NCBI GenBank assembly: GCA_964421815.1
Contig: CAYQYT010000007.1
Span: forward strand, 1 to 64,000
Direction: 5' to 3'
DNA from: DTU089 sp964421815
GTDB taxonomy: Bacteria; Bacillota; Clostridia; Oscillospirales; Acutalibacteraceae
DNA: 64,000 nucleotides
Shown here: piece by piece, positions 15,667-24,814 of the stretch
How the letters are laid out: every line of letters starts with the position of its first letter
Numbering within the stretch: position 1 is the first letter of the stretch
Program-made: the position numbers and the translations under genes
The notes under the pieces: model-generated
What the model saw: only the letters and a program-made list of their open reading frames with translations
Database searches by the model: none
Told to the model about the DNA's origin: nothing

Positions 15667-18030
15667 ATGCGTACAACACATTCACTTAACTTCGGTTGGA
15701 AATATTCCCCCGAATTCAAAGAAGAAATGATACAGACTTCTTTTGATGACAGCAAATTCCAAACCGTTGACATCCCCCACACAAACAAGGAACTTCCCCT
15801 TAACTATTTTGATGAAAAATCCTATCAATTTGTAAGTTGCTACCGCAAAACCTTTGATATCGGCAAAAAAGCAAAGGACAAACGCTATATTCTTCATTTT
15901 GAGGGAGCGGCGGTTTATTCAAAGGTATATTTAAACGGCGAATTCATCGGCGAATACAAGGGAGCATACAACCCTTTCAGTTTTGACATTACCAACAAGG
16001 TAAAAGCAAAGGATAATCTTCTTGTTGTGGAACTTGATTCCACGGAACGCAAGGAAATTCCGCCTTTCGGCAATGTTGTTGACTACCTTGTTTACGGCGG
16101 TATTTACAGAGAAGTCTGGCTTGAAGAAGTCAGCGAAGTATATATTGACAACGCTTTTGTGCGTACCCTCAATGTACTTCATCCCAAAAAGGTGCTTGAT
16201 ATTGACGTAACCCTTTCCGAAAGTGCAAAGGGTGTGCTTTCATTCACACTTTTTGACGGCGACACCGTAATAGGTGAAAAGAAAACCGATTTCAGCGGAA
16301 AAGTTATTAACGCAAAATGGGCGGTAGCCGATGTTGAACTTTGGGACATTGAAAATCCCCGCCTTTATACATTAAAAATCGCCCTTGACGACAAGGACGA
16401 AAAAACCGTTCGTTTCGGTTTCAGAGAGTGCCGTTTCTTAACCGACGGATTCTATCTTAACGGCAAAAAAATCAAAATCCGCGGTCTTAACAGACATCAA
16501 AGTTATCCCTATGTGGGCTACGCAATGCCCAAAAATGTTCAAAGGGCGGATGCGGATTTACTGAAATATGAGTTGGGTGTTAACCTTGTAAGAACATCCC
16601 ACTACCCCGACAGCGTTCATTTCCTTGACCGTTGTGACGAAATCGGACTTCTTGTGTTTACGGAAATGCCCTCCTGGCAGTATCTCGGAGAGGGCGAATG
16701 GAGGGAACTTGCGAAAGAGAACATTCGCAAAATGGTGACCCGTGACAGAAATCACCCCTCAATTATTCTTTGGGGCGTTCGTGTTAACGAAGGTCTTGAC
16801 TGCGACGAATTCTACACCGAAACAAATGCCATTGCAAGATCTCTTGACAACACCCGTCAAACCGGCGGTGTAAGAAATCTGCCTTTCAGCCATCTTCTTG
16901 AAGATGTTTATACAATGAATGATTTCATTCATTCCGGCAGTTTTATAAACCTTTTACCTCCCGCCTTTGTTACAAAAAGCCTTACCGCTCCCTATCTTGT
17001 TACGGAGCATAACGGCCACATGTACCCCACAAAGAGTTTTGACAAAGAGGGTGTAAGAGCGGAACACGCTTTGCGCCACACAAGAGTTCTCAACTCCGCC
17101 TACGGCAATCCCAGAACAAGTGGTGCAATCGGTTGGTGCATGGCGGATTACAACACCCACAAGGACTTCGGTAGCGGTGACAGAATTTGCTACCATGGTG
17201 TAACGGATATGTTCCGCGTACCCAAAATGGGTGCGGCAATTTACCGTTCACAGCAGGAGGAAAAGCCCTTCCTTGAGGTTACCTCCGCAATGGACATCGG
17301 TGAACATCCCGGCGGAACAATCGGTGATGTTTGGGTATTCACAAACTGCGATTACGTTAAACTTTACAAAAACGGCAAATATACAAGCACAATTTATCCC
17401 GACAGTTCAAAATTTAAAAATCTCCCCCATCCTCCCATGATTGCGGCGGACTTTATCGGAGATTCCCTTGTTACGGATGACGGACTTGAGCCCAAAGCGG
17501 CGGCACTTCTCACAGATACTCTCATTGCCGCCCAGACAAAGCAATGGAAACTCCCCCCCTCAAAATTTGTGAAAGCGGGAGCCGCTATGGTTGTGGGCAA
17601 GATCCCCTTTGGCAGAATGTTTGATATTGTAACAAAATATGTTGGCGGCTGGGGTAACGAGCAAATCACCTATGCTTTTGAAGGCTACAAGAATGACGAA
17701 TGTGTTGCAAAAATAGTGAGAACCGCCGTTACGGAACTTCACATTGATGTTAAAGCGGACTCCTATGTTCTTAAAGAAGAAGATACCTACGATGCAACAA
17801 GAATTGAAATCGTGGCAAAGGATCAGAACGGCAACCGAGTTCCCTTTGCGGACAGTGCCGTTAAAGTCACCGTTAAAGGCGCGGCGGAAATTATCGGTCC
17901 CTCCGAATTCCCCTTAATCGGCGGTGACAGAGCATTCTGGATCAGAACAAACGGTGAAAAAGGCGATATTACCGTAACAGTTGATGCAAAATCAATCGGC
18001 AAGGTTAAACTTGACTTAAAGAGTGAATAA
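15667..18030 (+). CDS. Glycoside hydrolase family 2 beta-glycosidase
   Basis: 787 residues, cytoplasmic (no signal peptide). Order: sugar-binding domain (about 5-160), Ig-like domain (about 160-255), TIM barrel (about 260-560) and C-terminal beta domains (about 580-787). Acid/base Glu375 lies in VRVNEG and nucleophile Glu447 in YLVTEHNG. The GH2 signature NLVRTSHYPD is clear. The extra C-terminal domains resemble those of GH2 beta-galactosidases of Clostridia and Bacteroides, so beta-galactosidase is a reasonable guess, but beta-glucuronidase is possible. It starts after GAAAGGATGATTATATG and has its own promoter at 15603-15631. It is only distantly related to the 590-residue GH2 at 1044-2816. 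Confidence 0.9.
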   Translation: MRTTHSLNFGWKYSPEFKEEMIQTSFDDSKFQTVDIPHTNKELPLNYFDEKSYQFVSCYRKTFDIGKKAKDKRYILHFEGAAVYSKVYLNGEFIGEYKGAYNPFSFDITNKVKAKDNLLVVELDSTERKEIPPFGNVVDYLVYGGIYREVWLEEVSEVYIDNAFVRTLNVLHPKKVLDIDVTLSESAKGVLSFTLFDGDTVIGEKKTDFSGKVINAKWAVADVELWDIENPRLYTLKIALDDKDEKTVRFGFRECRFLTDGFYLNGKKIKIRGLNRHQSYPYVGYAMPKNVQRADADLLKYELGVNLVRTSHYPDSVHFLDRCDEIGLLVFTEMPSWQYLGEGEWRELAKENIRKMVTRDRNHPSIILWGVRVNEGLDCDEFYTETNAIARSLDNTRQTGGVRNLPFSHLLEDVYTMNDFIHSGSFINLLPPAFVTKSLTAPYLVTEHNGHMYPTKSFDKEGVRAEHALRHTRVLNSAYGNPRTSGAIGWCMADYNTHKDFGSGDRICYHGVTDMFRVPKMGAAIYRSQQEEKPFLEVTSAMDIGEHPGGTIGDVWVFTNCDYVKLYKNGKYTSTIYPDSSKFKNLPHPPMIAADFIGDSLVTDDGLEPKAAALLTDTLIAAQTKQWKLPPSKFVKAGAAMVVGKIPFGRMFDIVTKYVGGWGNEQITYAFEGYKNDECVAKIVRTAVTELHIDVKADSYVLKEEDTYDATRIEIVAKDQNGNRVPFADSAVKVTVKGAAEIIGPSEFPLIGGDRAFWIRTNGEKGDITVTVDAKSIGKVKLDLKSE

Positions 18031-18039
18031 TACTATAAT
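18011..18039 (+). promoter_or_regulatory. metG promoter
   Basis: TTGACT (18011-18016), 17 bp, perfect TATAAT (18034-18039). The -35 lies in the last codons of the GH2 gene. The leader to metG is about 30 nt, too short for an S-box or T-box riboswitch. Confidence 0.75.
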
Positions 18040-18075
18040 ACACGGGAAAATAAAACCCGAAAAGGAGATACGAAA

Positions 18076-20004
18076 ATGAGCAAAAAGCCCTATTACATTA
18101 CAACCGCAATTGCATACACTTCAAGAAAACCCCATATCGGAAACTCTTACGAAATCGTACTTTCCGATGCTTTGGCGCGGTTTAAACGAATGCAGGGCTA
18201 TGACGTTTTCTTCCAGACAGGTACTGACGAGCACGGCCAGAAAATTGAGGAATATGCCTCCGCCGCAGGTATTTCACCCAAGGAATATGTTGATAAAGTT
18301 GCAGGTGAAATCAAGGCTATCTGCGATTGCCTTAACACAACATACGATAAATTCATTCGTACCACGGACGCGGACCACGAAAAAGCCGTACAGAAGATTT
18401 TCAAAAAACTTTATGACAAGGGCGATATTTACAAAAGTGAATATGAGGGTTGGTACTGCGTTCCCTGTGAAAGTTTCTTCACGGACTCCCAACTTGTTGA
18501 CGGCAAATGCCCCGACTGCGGCAGGGAAGTAAAAAAGGAAAAAGAAGAAACATATTTCTTCAAATTGAGCAAATATCAAAAACAACTTGAGGAATATATC
18601 GAGTCAAATCCCAACTTCATTTACCCCGAAAGCAGAAAAAAGGAAATGATAAACAACTTTATCAAACCCGGACTTCAGGACCTTTGTGTTTCCCGTTCCA
18701 CTTTCAAATGGGGTATTCCCGTTCCTTTTGACGATAATCACGTTATTTATGTCTGGATTGACGCACTTTCAAACTATATTACGGGTCTCGGCTATGACCC
18801 GGACGGCAGCAGCGAAATGTACAAAAAATATTGGCCTGCGGATGTTCACATTATCGGCAAAGATATTTTGCGTTTCCACACTATTTATTGGCCCATTATG
18901 CTTATGGCTCTCGGTGAGCCCTTACCCAAACAGGTATTCGGCCATCCTTGGCTCCTTTCAGGCAATGACAAAATGTCAAAGTCAAGGGGTAACGTAATTT
19001 ACGCCGATGACCTTTGCGACCGTTTCGGTGTTGACGCGGTGCGTTATTATCTTCTTTCCGAAATGCCCCATGCACAGGACGGAACAATTACCTACGAAAC
19101 AATTATTGAGCGTTTCAATTCCGACCTTGCAAACACCTTGGGTAACCTTGTTAACCGCACCGTTGCAATGAACAACAAATATTTTGACGGTGTTATTCAA
19201 GCCCCCACCGCAGTTGAAGATATCGACGGCGAACTTAAAGAACTTGCCCTTTCAACCTTGGGTGAGGTTACAAAACTGCTTGACACATATAAGGTCAGCG
19301 ACGCTCTCGGAAAGATTTTTGACCTTGCAAAGCGTTGCAACAAATATATTGACGAAACCATGCCCTGGGCACTTGCCAAGGACGAGGAGAAAAAAGAAAG
19401 ACTGGGTACAGTTCTTTACAATCTTCTTGAGGGCATCCGCTTTATTGCAGTCCTTCTTGAACCCTTTATGCCGGAAACAAGCGTAAAAATTCTTGAACAA
19501 ATCGGAACGGGTGTTAACACTCTCGATTCTCTTTGTGAATTTGGCGCAATAAAGGCAGGGGACAAAGTTGGTACCGCAACTCCCCTCTTCTCCCGCCTTG
19601 ACGTGGAAAAGACCCTTGCGGAAATTGAAGCATCACTTCCCAAAGAGGAAGAGGAAAAGCCCGAAATTGAAGGTCTTGCAGAAATTCAATATGATGATTT
19701 TGCAAAGGTTGAACTTCGGGTGTGCGAGGTTACGGACTGCAAACCCATTAAGAAAGCAAAGAAACTTCTTGAACTCACTCTTAACGACGGCACAAAAACT
19801 CCCCGAACAGTTGCTTCCGGCATTGCAAAATGGTACAAACCCGAGGACCTTATAGGTAAAAAGGTTATTGTTGTTGCAAACCTTGCCCCGAGAACACTCT
19901 GCGGTGTTGAAAGCCACGGTATGATTCTTGCGGGAGAAATCTCCGAGGACGATGTTAAGGTTGCATTTGTTGACGGTCTCCCCGCCGGAACCCAGTTAAG
20001 TTAA
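18076..20004 (+). CDS. metG: Methionyl-tRNA synthetase
   Basis: 642 residues. A class I synthetase with a HIGN version of the HIGH motif (PHIGNSYEIVLSD), a four-Cys zinc knuckle (CVPC and CPDC, about residues 130-150), the KMSKSRGN loop near residue 298, an anticodon-binding helical domain and a C-terminal EMAP/Trbp111-like tRNA-binding domain (about 535-642). This is the dimeric MetG1 layout. AAGGAGATACGAAAATG gives a strong start. It is co-transcribed with tatD, one base after its stop, a pair often found together in Bacillota. Confidence 0.97.
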   Translation: MSKKPYYITTAIAYTSRKPHIGNSYEIVLSDALARFKRMQGYDVFFQTGTDEHGQKIEEYASAAGISPKEYVDKVAGEIKAICDCLNTTYDKFIRTTDADHEKAVQKIFKKLYDKGDIYKSEYEGWYCVPCESFFTDSQLVDGKCPDCGREVKKEKEETYFFKLSKYQKQLEEYIESNPNFIYPESRKKEMINNFIKPGLQDLCVSRSTFKWGIPVPFDDNHVIYVWIDALSNYITGLGYDPDGSSEMYKKYWPADVHIIGKDILRFHTIYWPIMLMALGEPLPKQVFGHPWLLSGNDKMSKSRGNVIYADDLCDRFGVDAVRYYLLSEMPHAQDGTITYETIIERFNSDLANTLGNLVNRTVAMNNKYFDGVIQAPTAVEDIDGELKELALSTLGEVTKLLDTYKVSDALGKIFDLAKRCNKYIDETMPWALAKDEEKKERLGTVLYNLLEGIRFIAVLLEPFMPETSVKILEQIGTGVNTLDSLCEFGAIKAGDKVGTATPLFSRLDVEKTLAEIEASLPKEEEEKPEIEGLAEIQYDDFAKVELRVCEVTDCKPIKKAKKLLELTLNDGTKTPRTVASGIAKWYKPEDLIGKKVIVVANLAPRTLCGVESHGMILAGEISEDDVKVAFVDGLPAGTQLS

Positions 20005-20005
20005 A

Positions 20006-20770
20006 ATGTATAAGAATATTTTTGATTCCCACGCACATTACACGGACAAAGCGTTCAATGATGACCGGGAAAATATGCTCGGCTCTCTCACGGAGTCGGG
20101 CATTTGCGGTGTAATAAATTGCGGTGCGGACCTTGACTCATCAAAAGCCTCCTTGAAATTGGTGGATGCATACAATTATATATACTTTGCCTGCGGTGTT
20201 CATCCCGAAGAAGTTGAAGGACTTCCCGAAAACTACATTGAAATTCTCAAAGACCTTGCAAAACACCCCAAATGCGTTGCAATAGGGGAAATCGGTCTTG
20301 ATTACTATTGGCGGCAGGATAACAAAGAAAAGCAAAAAGAGGTTTTTGAAAACCAGATACTTCTTGCAAAGGAACTTGATTTGCCCATAATCGTCCACGA
20401 CAGAGAAGCCCACGGAGATACCCTTGAAATACTCAAAAAGCACAAGCCAAAAGGGGTTTTGCATTGCTTTTCGGGAAGCGTGGAAACGGCAAAGGAAATT
20501 TTGAATTTGGGAATGTATATAGGTTTCGGCGGTGCACTAACCTTTAAAAATGCCCGAAAAGCCCTTGAAGTTGCCCAAATTCTCCCCCTCAACAGACTTC
20601 TTCTTGAAACGGACTGTCCCTATATGGCGCCCGTACCCATGAGAGGAAAGAGGAATGATTCAACCCTTATTCCCTATGTTGCGGAAAAAATGGCAGAAAT
20701 AAAAAGCACCGATGCACAATCGGTGCTTGATACAGCCGCTGAAAACACACGAAAATTGTTTAATATATAA
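20006..20770 (+). CDS. tatD: TatD family metal-dependent hydrolase / DNase
   Basis: 254 residues, full length for the YabD/TatD family. Metal ligands are visible: FDSHAHYTD at the N-terminus, GEIGLDYY, IVHDRE, HCFSGS and LLETDCPYMAP. The family includes Mg-dependent 3'-5' exonucleases and D-aminoacyl-tRNA deacylases; its role here is undefined. It starts one base after the metG stop and ends in a terminator hairpin. Confidence 0.92.
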   Translation: MYKNIFDSHAHYTDKAFNDDRENMLGSLTESGICGVINCGADLDSSKASLKLVDAYNYIYFACGVHPEEVEGLPENYIEILKDLAKHPKCVAIGEIGLDYYWRQDNKEKQKEVFENQILLAKELDLPIIVHDREAHGDTLEILKKHKPKGVLHCFSGSVETAKEILNLGMYIGFGGALTFKNARKALEVAQILPLNRLLLETDCPYMAPVPMRGKRNDSTLIPYVAEKMAEIKSTDAQSVLDTAAENTRKLFNI

Positions 20771-20775
20771 ACTAA

Positions 20776-20815
20776 CAACCCATTGCGAAGAAAATTCACA
20801 ATGGGTTGTTTTTTT
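20776..20815 (+). terminator. Terminator of metG-tatD
   Basis: A perfect 10-bp stem CAACCCATTG/CAATGGGTTG, 13-nt loop, followed by seven T. Confidence 0.8.
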
Positions 20816-20827
20816 ATTGAAACATCC

Positions 20828-23800
20828 TTATACGGTTTCGGGAGTTTCGGGAGTTTCCGGTGTTTCGGGAGTATCGGGAAGTGCCCAACAGAAGTCCGCA
20901 CCCACCTCGTTTATTGCCTCTCCTCTATACGGAGCGGTCACCTCAACAGTATAAGTGTATTCAACACCCTGAACGATTGTTTTATCAACAAATTTCAAAT
21001 CTTGACCACAGAAAACCAAACCGAGAGTTTCCCACTCCGTATCAGCTGTTTTTCTCAAGACCTTATAATACACACCGTTATTTACCTCATCCCAGGTAAT
21101 TACCGCAACATCCTTATTTACCGGTACACCGTCCTCTTCCTCGGTAATAACATCTTTTTTTGCTATAATGCCGGCTACGGGTTCAACGGGTACAAAAACA
21201 GTTGCCTCAACACCTTTTTCATTATAAAGGCTATCTCTGTCCGATGCCGTTGCTTTAATCGTATAGCAGTATGCGGTTTCGGTATCAATATCATCATCCG
21301 TGTATGAAACTGTTTCGGATGTAACATCCTTAGCAGTGATTGTTGCTATTTTGCTCCACTTTTCCTCCACAGCAGTTTTTCTGTAAATCTCATAGTTCTC
21401 AGCAAATTCTACGGGAGTGAAATTCACTGTAATATAGGAGCCGTCCTCGCTGTATGTGGGGATTACGGTAAATTCCACTTCCGCAAGAGGATCATGGGGA
21501 TATTTTGCAGAGGCAGTTTTTTCCGTGGAAACCTTGCCGCTCTTAATTGCCTTGGCAGTATATGTGTACTCCGTTCCCACGGTAATACCATCATCCTTAT
21601 ACGGTGGAATATTATCGCTTTGTGCGTCAAACACACCTAAAGATATTGTATCGTCTCCGTTGCTCTTGAAAAGTTCAACTGCTTCTACCGAACTGTCAAA
21701 AGTCCAGTCAACAACTATATAGGCATTTTCCGTTTCTGTTGCGGGAACAAATTCCGCTTTAAGTGATGTAACTTCAACAAAGTTCTTGATGCCGTTACTG
21801 TCATACGCACTTCTGTAACCGTCTTTCTCCGCGGCAACAGTATAGTAGAACGGCGTGGTCTTTGCTTCTTCGGAAGTATCAACAAAGGTGTTAAGGGAAT
21901 AGGAACCTATTACCTGCCAACTGCCGCCCACGGCTTTTCTGTAAACATAGTAGGTGTCGGCACCTTCAACGGAATTCCATGAAAGCATTGCGCCGTCATC
22001 GGTCAAAACTACATCCGTCATAGCGGGACGGTCCATTGCAATGATTTTTGCCGTAACATACTTACTGTATGCGGAGCCGTTAACGGCTCTTACGGCGTAA
22101 GTATAGGAAGTATTGCTCTTGACCGTAGTATCGTAATATGCGGTAGTCTTAACATTCTTTGCAATACACTTTAATGAGCTTTCGCCCGGTGCCTGTCTGT
22201 AAATATTATAGCCTGTTGCACCCTTAACTGAGCCCCAGGTCACTTTAACATTTGCCGCACCCGTCTCTGTTGCAATATTTGCAAGCTTAGGTGTGGGGTA
22301 TGAAAGGTACATATTCTGAATACCTGTTTTATCGTAATAGCTGTTAATCTTGCCGTCCATTGCACGAACGGTATATTTATAGGTATTGCCGGATTTTTTG
22401 GAAACAGTATCAAGATAGTATTCCTTTGAACCGCCCTTTACGGTTGCAATATGAGTCCAGGAATCTGCGGAATTGATTTTTCTGTATATTTTGTAACTAT
22501 CCGCACCGGCAACCTTTGTCCACGTTACCTTTGCTCTGTTACTTGAATCAAAAGTAACACTTCCCAGCTTTGGTGTTGCAAGATAATCGGCTCTTACACC
22601 CTTTGAATTATAGGCACCACCGTTATTTTTTGTAATGGCTCTGACGGTATATGTGTATGATTTACCGGATTTTGCAGTTTTATCCGTGTAATATTTATTC
22701 TTAGTTGAACCGATTTTTTCCCATCCGGACGAAGTCTTTCTGTAAACCCAATATTTGACAGCATCTTTGTCCGAACAACTCCACTGTATCTTTACACCGT
22801 CGGTATATGAGGACGCAGATTTCAAAGAAGGTGCCTTTACATAATCGAAATCAATTCCGTCGGTGTTGTATGTGCTTTTATATGAGCCGTTAACTGCCCT
22901 TACGGAATATGTATAGCACCAGTCTGTTTTATTGGCGGTTTTATCTGTGTAACTAACGGTATTCTTACCCTTAACGGTGGCAATTTTCTTCCATTCGGAA
23001 TTACTCAAAGAACCGCCCTTGCGGTAAATTTCATAACTTTTTGCACCGGAAACCGCTTTCCATTTAAGTATTGCATAACCATGGGAACCGGACCCGCCCA
23101 CACTTGAAAGCCTGGGCTGTGAAAGGAACATGATTGATACACCGTCTTTGTTATAAAGACTTTTATATGAGCCATCATAACATTTTACCGTATATTTGTA
23201 TGTTTTTCCGCTTTTTGCAGTTGTATCGGTATAGGTGCAAGCTCCTGTTCCGAGAGTTGCAATAGTCGTCCATTTTTTATCACCGGACTCTTTTCGGCAA
23301 ACCTTGTACTTTGTTGCAGTAGTAAGGGGGACCCAAGTGACTTTTACACCGGTTGAAGTGTTCTTAACGGATTTAATATTCACGGTTTTCTTGCTTAAAC
23401 GGTCAACCTTAATTGTAAAAGTTTCAACGGAATCCTTATCAATTACATTTCCGTCATCCCTGGAAACATAGGTGTAGCATTTGCCGTAATATGTTCCGCT
23501 TTTAGTGCTCTTAAAACTCCATGATATTGCTAAAGGACTGTTTCCCTTTGAGCCGTATTCTCCCGACATACTTCTGATGAGCTTTGTGCAAGCCTTATCG
23601 GAATATATTTCAACGGCATAATTGGCATCGCTCTTGCCCGTGCTAATTCGCATAAAGTATAGGGTTGCTTTATCTCCGTAGAATTTAAAACTTGATTTAG
23701 GGGATTCGAGTTTCGAATCAGTGGGCACAATTTGACCATACTTATTGCCGTATGATGCAGTCTTGTCCGCGGCAAAGGATGTAACTGCCAATGCTCCCAG

Positions 23801-23860
23801 AAGAAGCAAGGTAACAACAAGCGTTACCAAAACCTTTGTCTTTGATCTCATTGTTTTCAT
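20828..23860 (-). CDS. Large secreted fibronectin type III repeat protein
   Basis: About 1010 residues. I start at ATG 23860 (MKTMRSKTK), which has GGAGG 7 nt upstream; the longer frame reaches back 19 codons without support. A signal peptide (VLVTLVVTLLLLGALAVTSFA) is followed by a domain of about 120 residues (KYGQIVPTDS...), then nine FN3-like repeats of about 90-100 residues. Each repeat is marked by a Y-x-[IV]-[YC]-R-K strand and a late YTYTV-type strand. The tail is a PET tripeptide repeat with no LPXTG, SLH or dockerin, so retention at the surface is unexplained. The N-terminal domain is shared with the 675-residue protein at 38800-40827. Adhesion or scaffold roles are guesses. It has a consensus promoter of its own. 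Confidence 0.85.
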   Translation of the reverse strand: MKTMRSKTKVLVTLVVTLLLLGALAVTSFAADKTASYGNKYGQIVPTDSKLESPKSSFKFYGDKATLYFMRISTGKSDANYAVEIYSDKACTKLIRSMSGEYGSKGNSPLAISWSFKSTKSGTYYGKCYTYVSRDDGNVIDKDSVETFTIKVDRLSKKTVNIKSVKNTSTGVKVTWVPLTTATKYKVCRKESGDKKWTTIATLGTGACTYTDTTAKSGKTYKYTVKCYDGSYKSLYNKDGVSIMFLSQPRLSSVGGSGSHGYAILKWKAVSGAKSYEIYRKGGSLSNSEWKKIATVKGKNTVSYTDKTANKTDWCYTYSVRAVNGSYKSTYNTDGIDFDYVKAPSLKSASSYTDGVKIQWSCSDKDAVKYWVYRKTSSGWEKIGSTKNKYYTDKTAKSGKSYTYTVRAITKNNGGAYNSKGVRADYLATPKLGSVTFDSSNRAKVTWTKVAGADSYKIYRKINSADSWTHIATVKGGSKEYYLDTVSKKSGNTYKYTVRAMDGKINSYYDKTGIQNMYLSYPTPKLANIATETGAANVKVTWGSVKGATGYNIYRQAPGESSLKCIAKNVKTTAYYDTTVKSNTSYTYAVRAVNGSAYSKYVTAKIIAMDRPAMTDVVLTDDGAMLSWNSVEGADTYYVYRKAVGGSWQVIGSYSLNTFVDTSEEAKTTPFYYTVAAEKDGYRSAYDSNGIKNFVEVTSLKAEFVPATETENAYIVVDWTFDSSVEAVELFKSNGDDTISLGVFDAQSDNIPPYKDDGITVGTEYTYTAKAIKSGKVSTEKTASAKYPHDPLAEVEFTVIPTYSEDGSYITVNFTPVEFAENYEIYRKTAVEEKWSKIATITAKDVTSETVSYTDDDIDTETAYCYTIKATASDRDSLYNEKGVEATVFVPVEPVAGIIAKKDVITEEEDGVPVNKDVAVITWDEVNNGVYYKVLRKTADTEWETLGLVFCGQDLKFVDKTIVQGVEYTYTVEVTAPYRGEAINEVGADFCWALPDTPETPETPETPETV
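20830..20870 (-). repeat. Tandem PET-coding repeat at the FN3 protein C-terminus
   Basis: Tandem near-identical 9-bp units (cgggagttt type) encode Pro-Glu-Thr repeats at the extreme C-terminus. It is a short low-complexity tail or spacer, likely to vary in copy number between strains. Confidence 0.7.
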
Positions 23861-23893
23861 GGAATAACCTCCGATGATATTATTTCGTTTAAC

Positions 23894-23922
23894 ATTATAA
23901 TATATATTGATTCTCATTTCAA
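23894..23922 (-). promoter_or_regulatory. Promoter of the large FN3 gene
   Basis: On the minus strand, TTGAAA (23917-23922), 17 bp, TATAAT (23894-23899). Confidence 0.7.
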
Positions 23923-24061
23923 TAAAATTTTGTTAAATAAATGTTACTAAAATATCGACAAATTATATTGTTTTCAATTTGTTAAAACAGCGTTAATATC
24001 TTTTATAAACACTTACCAAAAAAACACCTGTATTTTTGGAATCACAATTATTCCTTTACCG

Positions 24062-24090
24062 TTGCTTTTTTTACGAAAAACTGTTATTAT
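24062..24090 (+). promoter_or_regulatory. Promoter of tetR-like gene
   Basis: TTGCTT (24062-24067), 17 bp, TATTAT (24085-24090), 34 bp upstream of the ATG. Confidence 0.5.
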
Positions 24091-24124
24091 ATAATATATA
24101 ATTAGGTTATCTATGAGGTGAAAA

Positions 24125-24802
24125 ATGGCATCTGACGGTAAACAAAACGGAAATGTTTCTTTATGCAAAGCCGCATTTGATAAAATACCCAAAGAAAAAC
24201 GCGACAGAATTTTAACTGTTGCAATTGAAGAATTTGCAAACAACGGATTTGAAAACACATCAATCCAGCAAATCGCCAAGAAGTCGGGTATAAGCGTGGG
24301 CTCTGTATATAAATACTTTGAAAATAAAGAAACTCTTTTTTCAATGGTTGTACAAGAGGGGCTTTCTTCAATTGAAGAACTCCTTATGGGCCTTGCGGGT
24401 TCATCCGAGGACATTCTCGTAAAGGCGGAAAAGATTATCCGCTCTCTTCTTGAATACTCAAGGCAAAAGCCACAGCTTATTAAGCTCTATTGCCAACTGA
24501 CTACAAGCGACAATTCGGAATTTCTTAACACCCTATCACAACGGATTGAGGCCGTTTCTGCTTCCATTTATACCGTTACCATCAGCAAGGCGCAGGAAAC
24601 GGGAGATGTCAGAAACGATATCAGCCCCGCTTTTTTTGCTTTTTTGTTGGACAATATTTTTATGATGCTTCAGTTTTCAACAGCCTGTGATTACTATAAG
24701 GAAAGATTTTTTATCTATACAGGTAGGCAGGCAACCGAAAGCGACGATTTAATCGTTGAGCAAACCCTCAAGTTTTTGAAAGCGGCGTTTAACTTTAAAT
24801 AG
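24125..24802 (+). CDS. TetR/AcrR family transcriptional regulator
   Basis: 225 residues. The N-terminal helix-turn-helix at about 30-75 is typical of TetR (RDRILTVAIEEFANNGFENT, then IQQIAKKSGISVGSVYKYF). The C-terminal ligand domain is all-helical and unassigned. The start has GAGGTG 6 nt upstream. Twelve bp downstream begins a secreted dockerin-like protein on the same strand, and possibly cyclophilin and symporter genes in the same transcript. It may control that group and itself. The ligand is unknown. Confidence 0.88.
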   Translation: MASDGKQNGNVSLCKAAFDKIPKEKRDRILTVAIEEFANNGFENTSIQQIAKKSGISVGSVYKYFENKETLFSMVVQEGLSSIEELLMGLAGSSEDILVKAEKIIRSLLEYSRQKPQLIKLYCQLTTSDNSEFLNTLSQRIEAVSASIYTVTISKAQETGDVRNDISPAFFAFLLDNIFMMLQFSTACDYYKERFFIYTGRQATESDDLIVEQTLKFLKAAFNFK

Positions 24803-24814
24803 AAAGGTGATTTT

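Noticed and set aside
20828..23860. CRISPR array or mobile repeat
   Set aside because: The regular repetition is coding FN3 repeats about 280 bp long and divergent, not short identical repeats with spacers.
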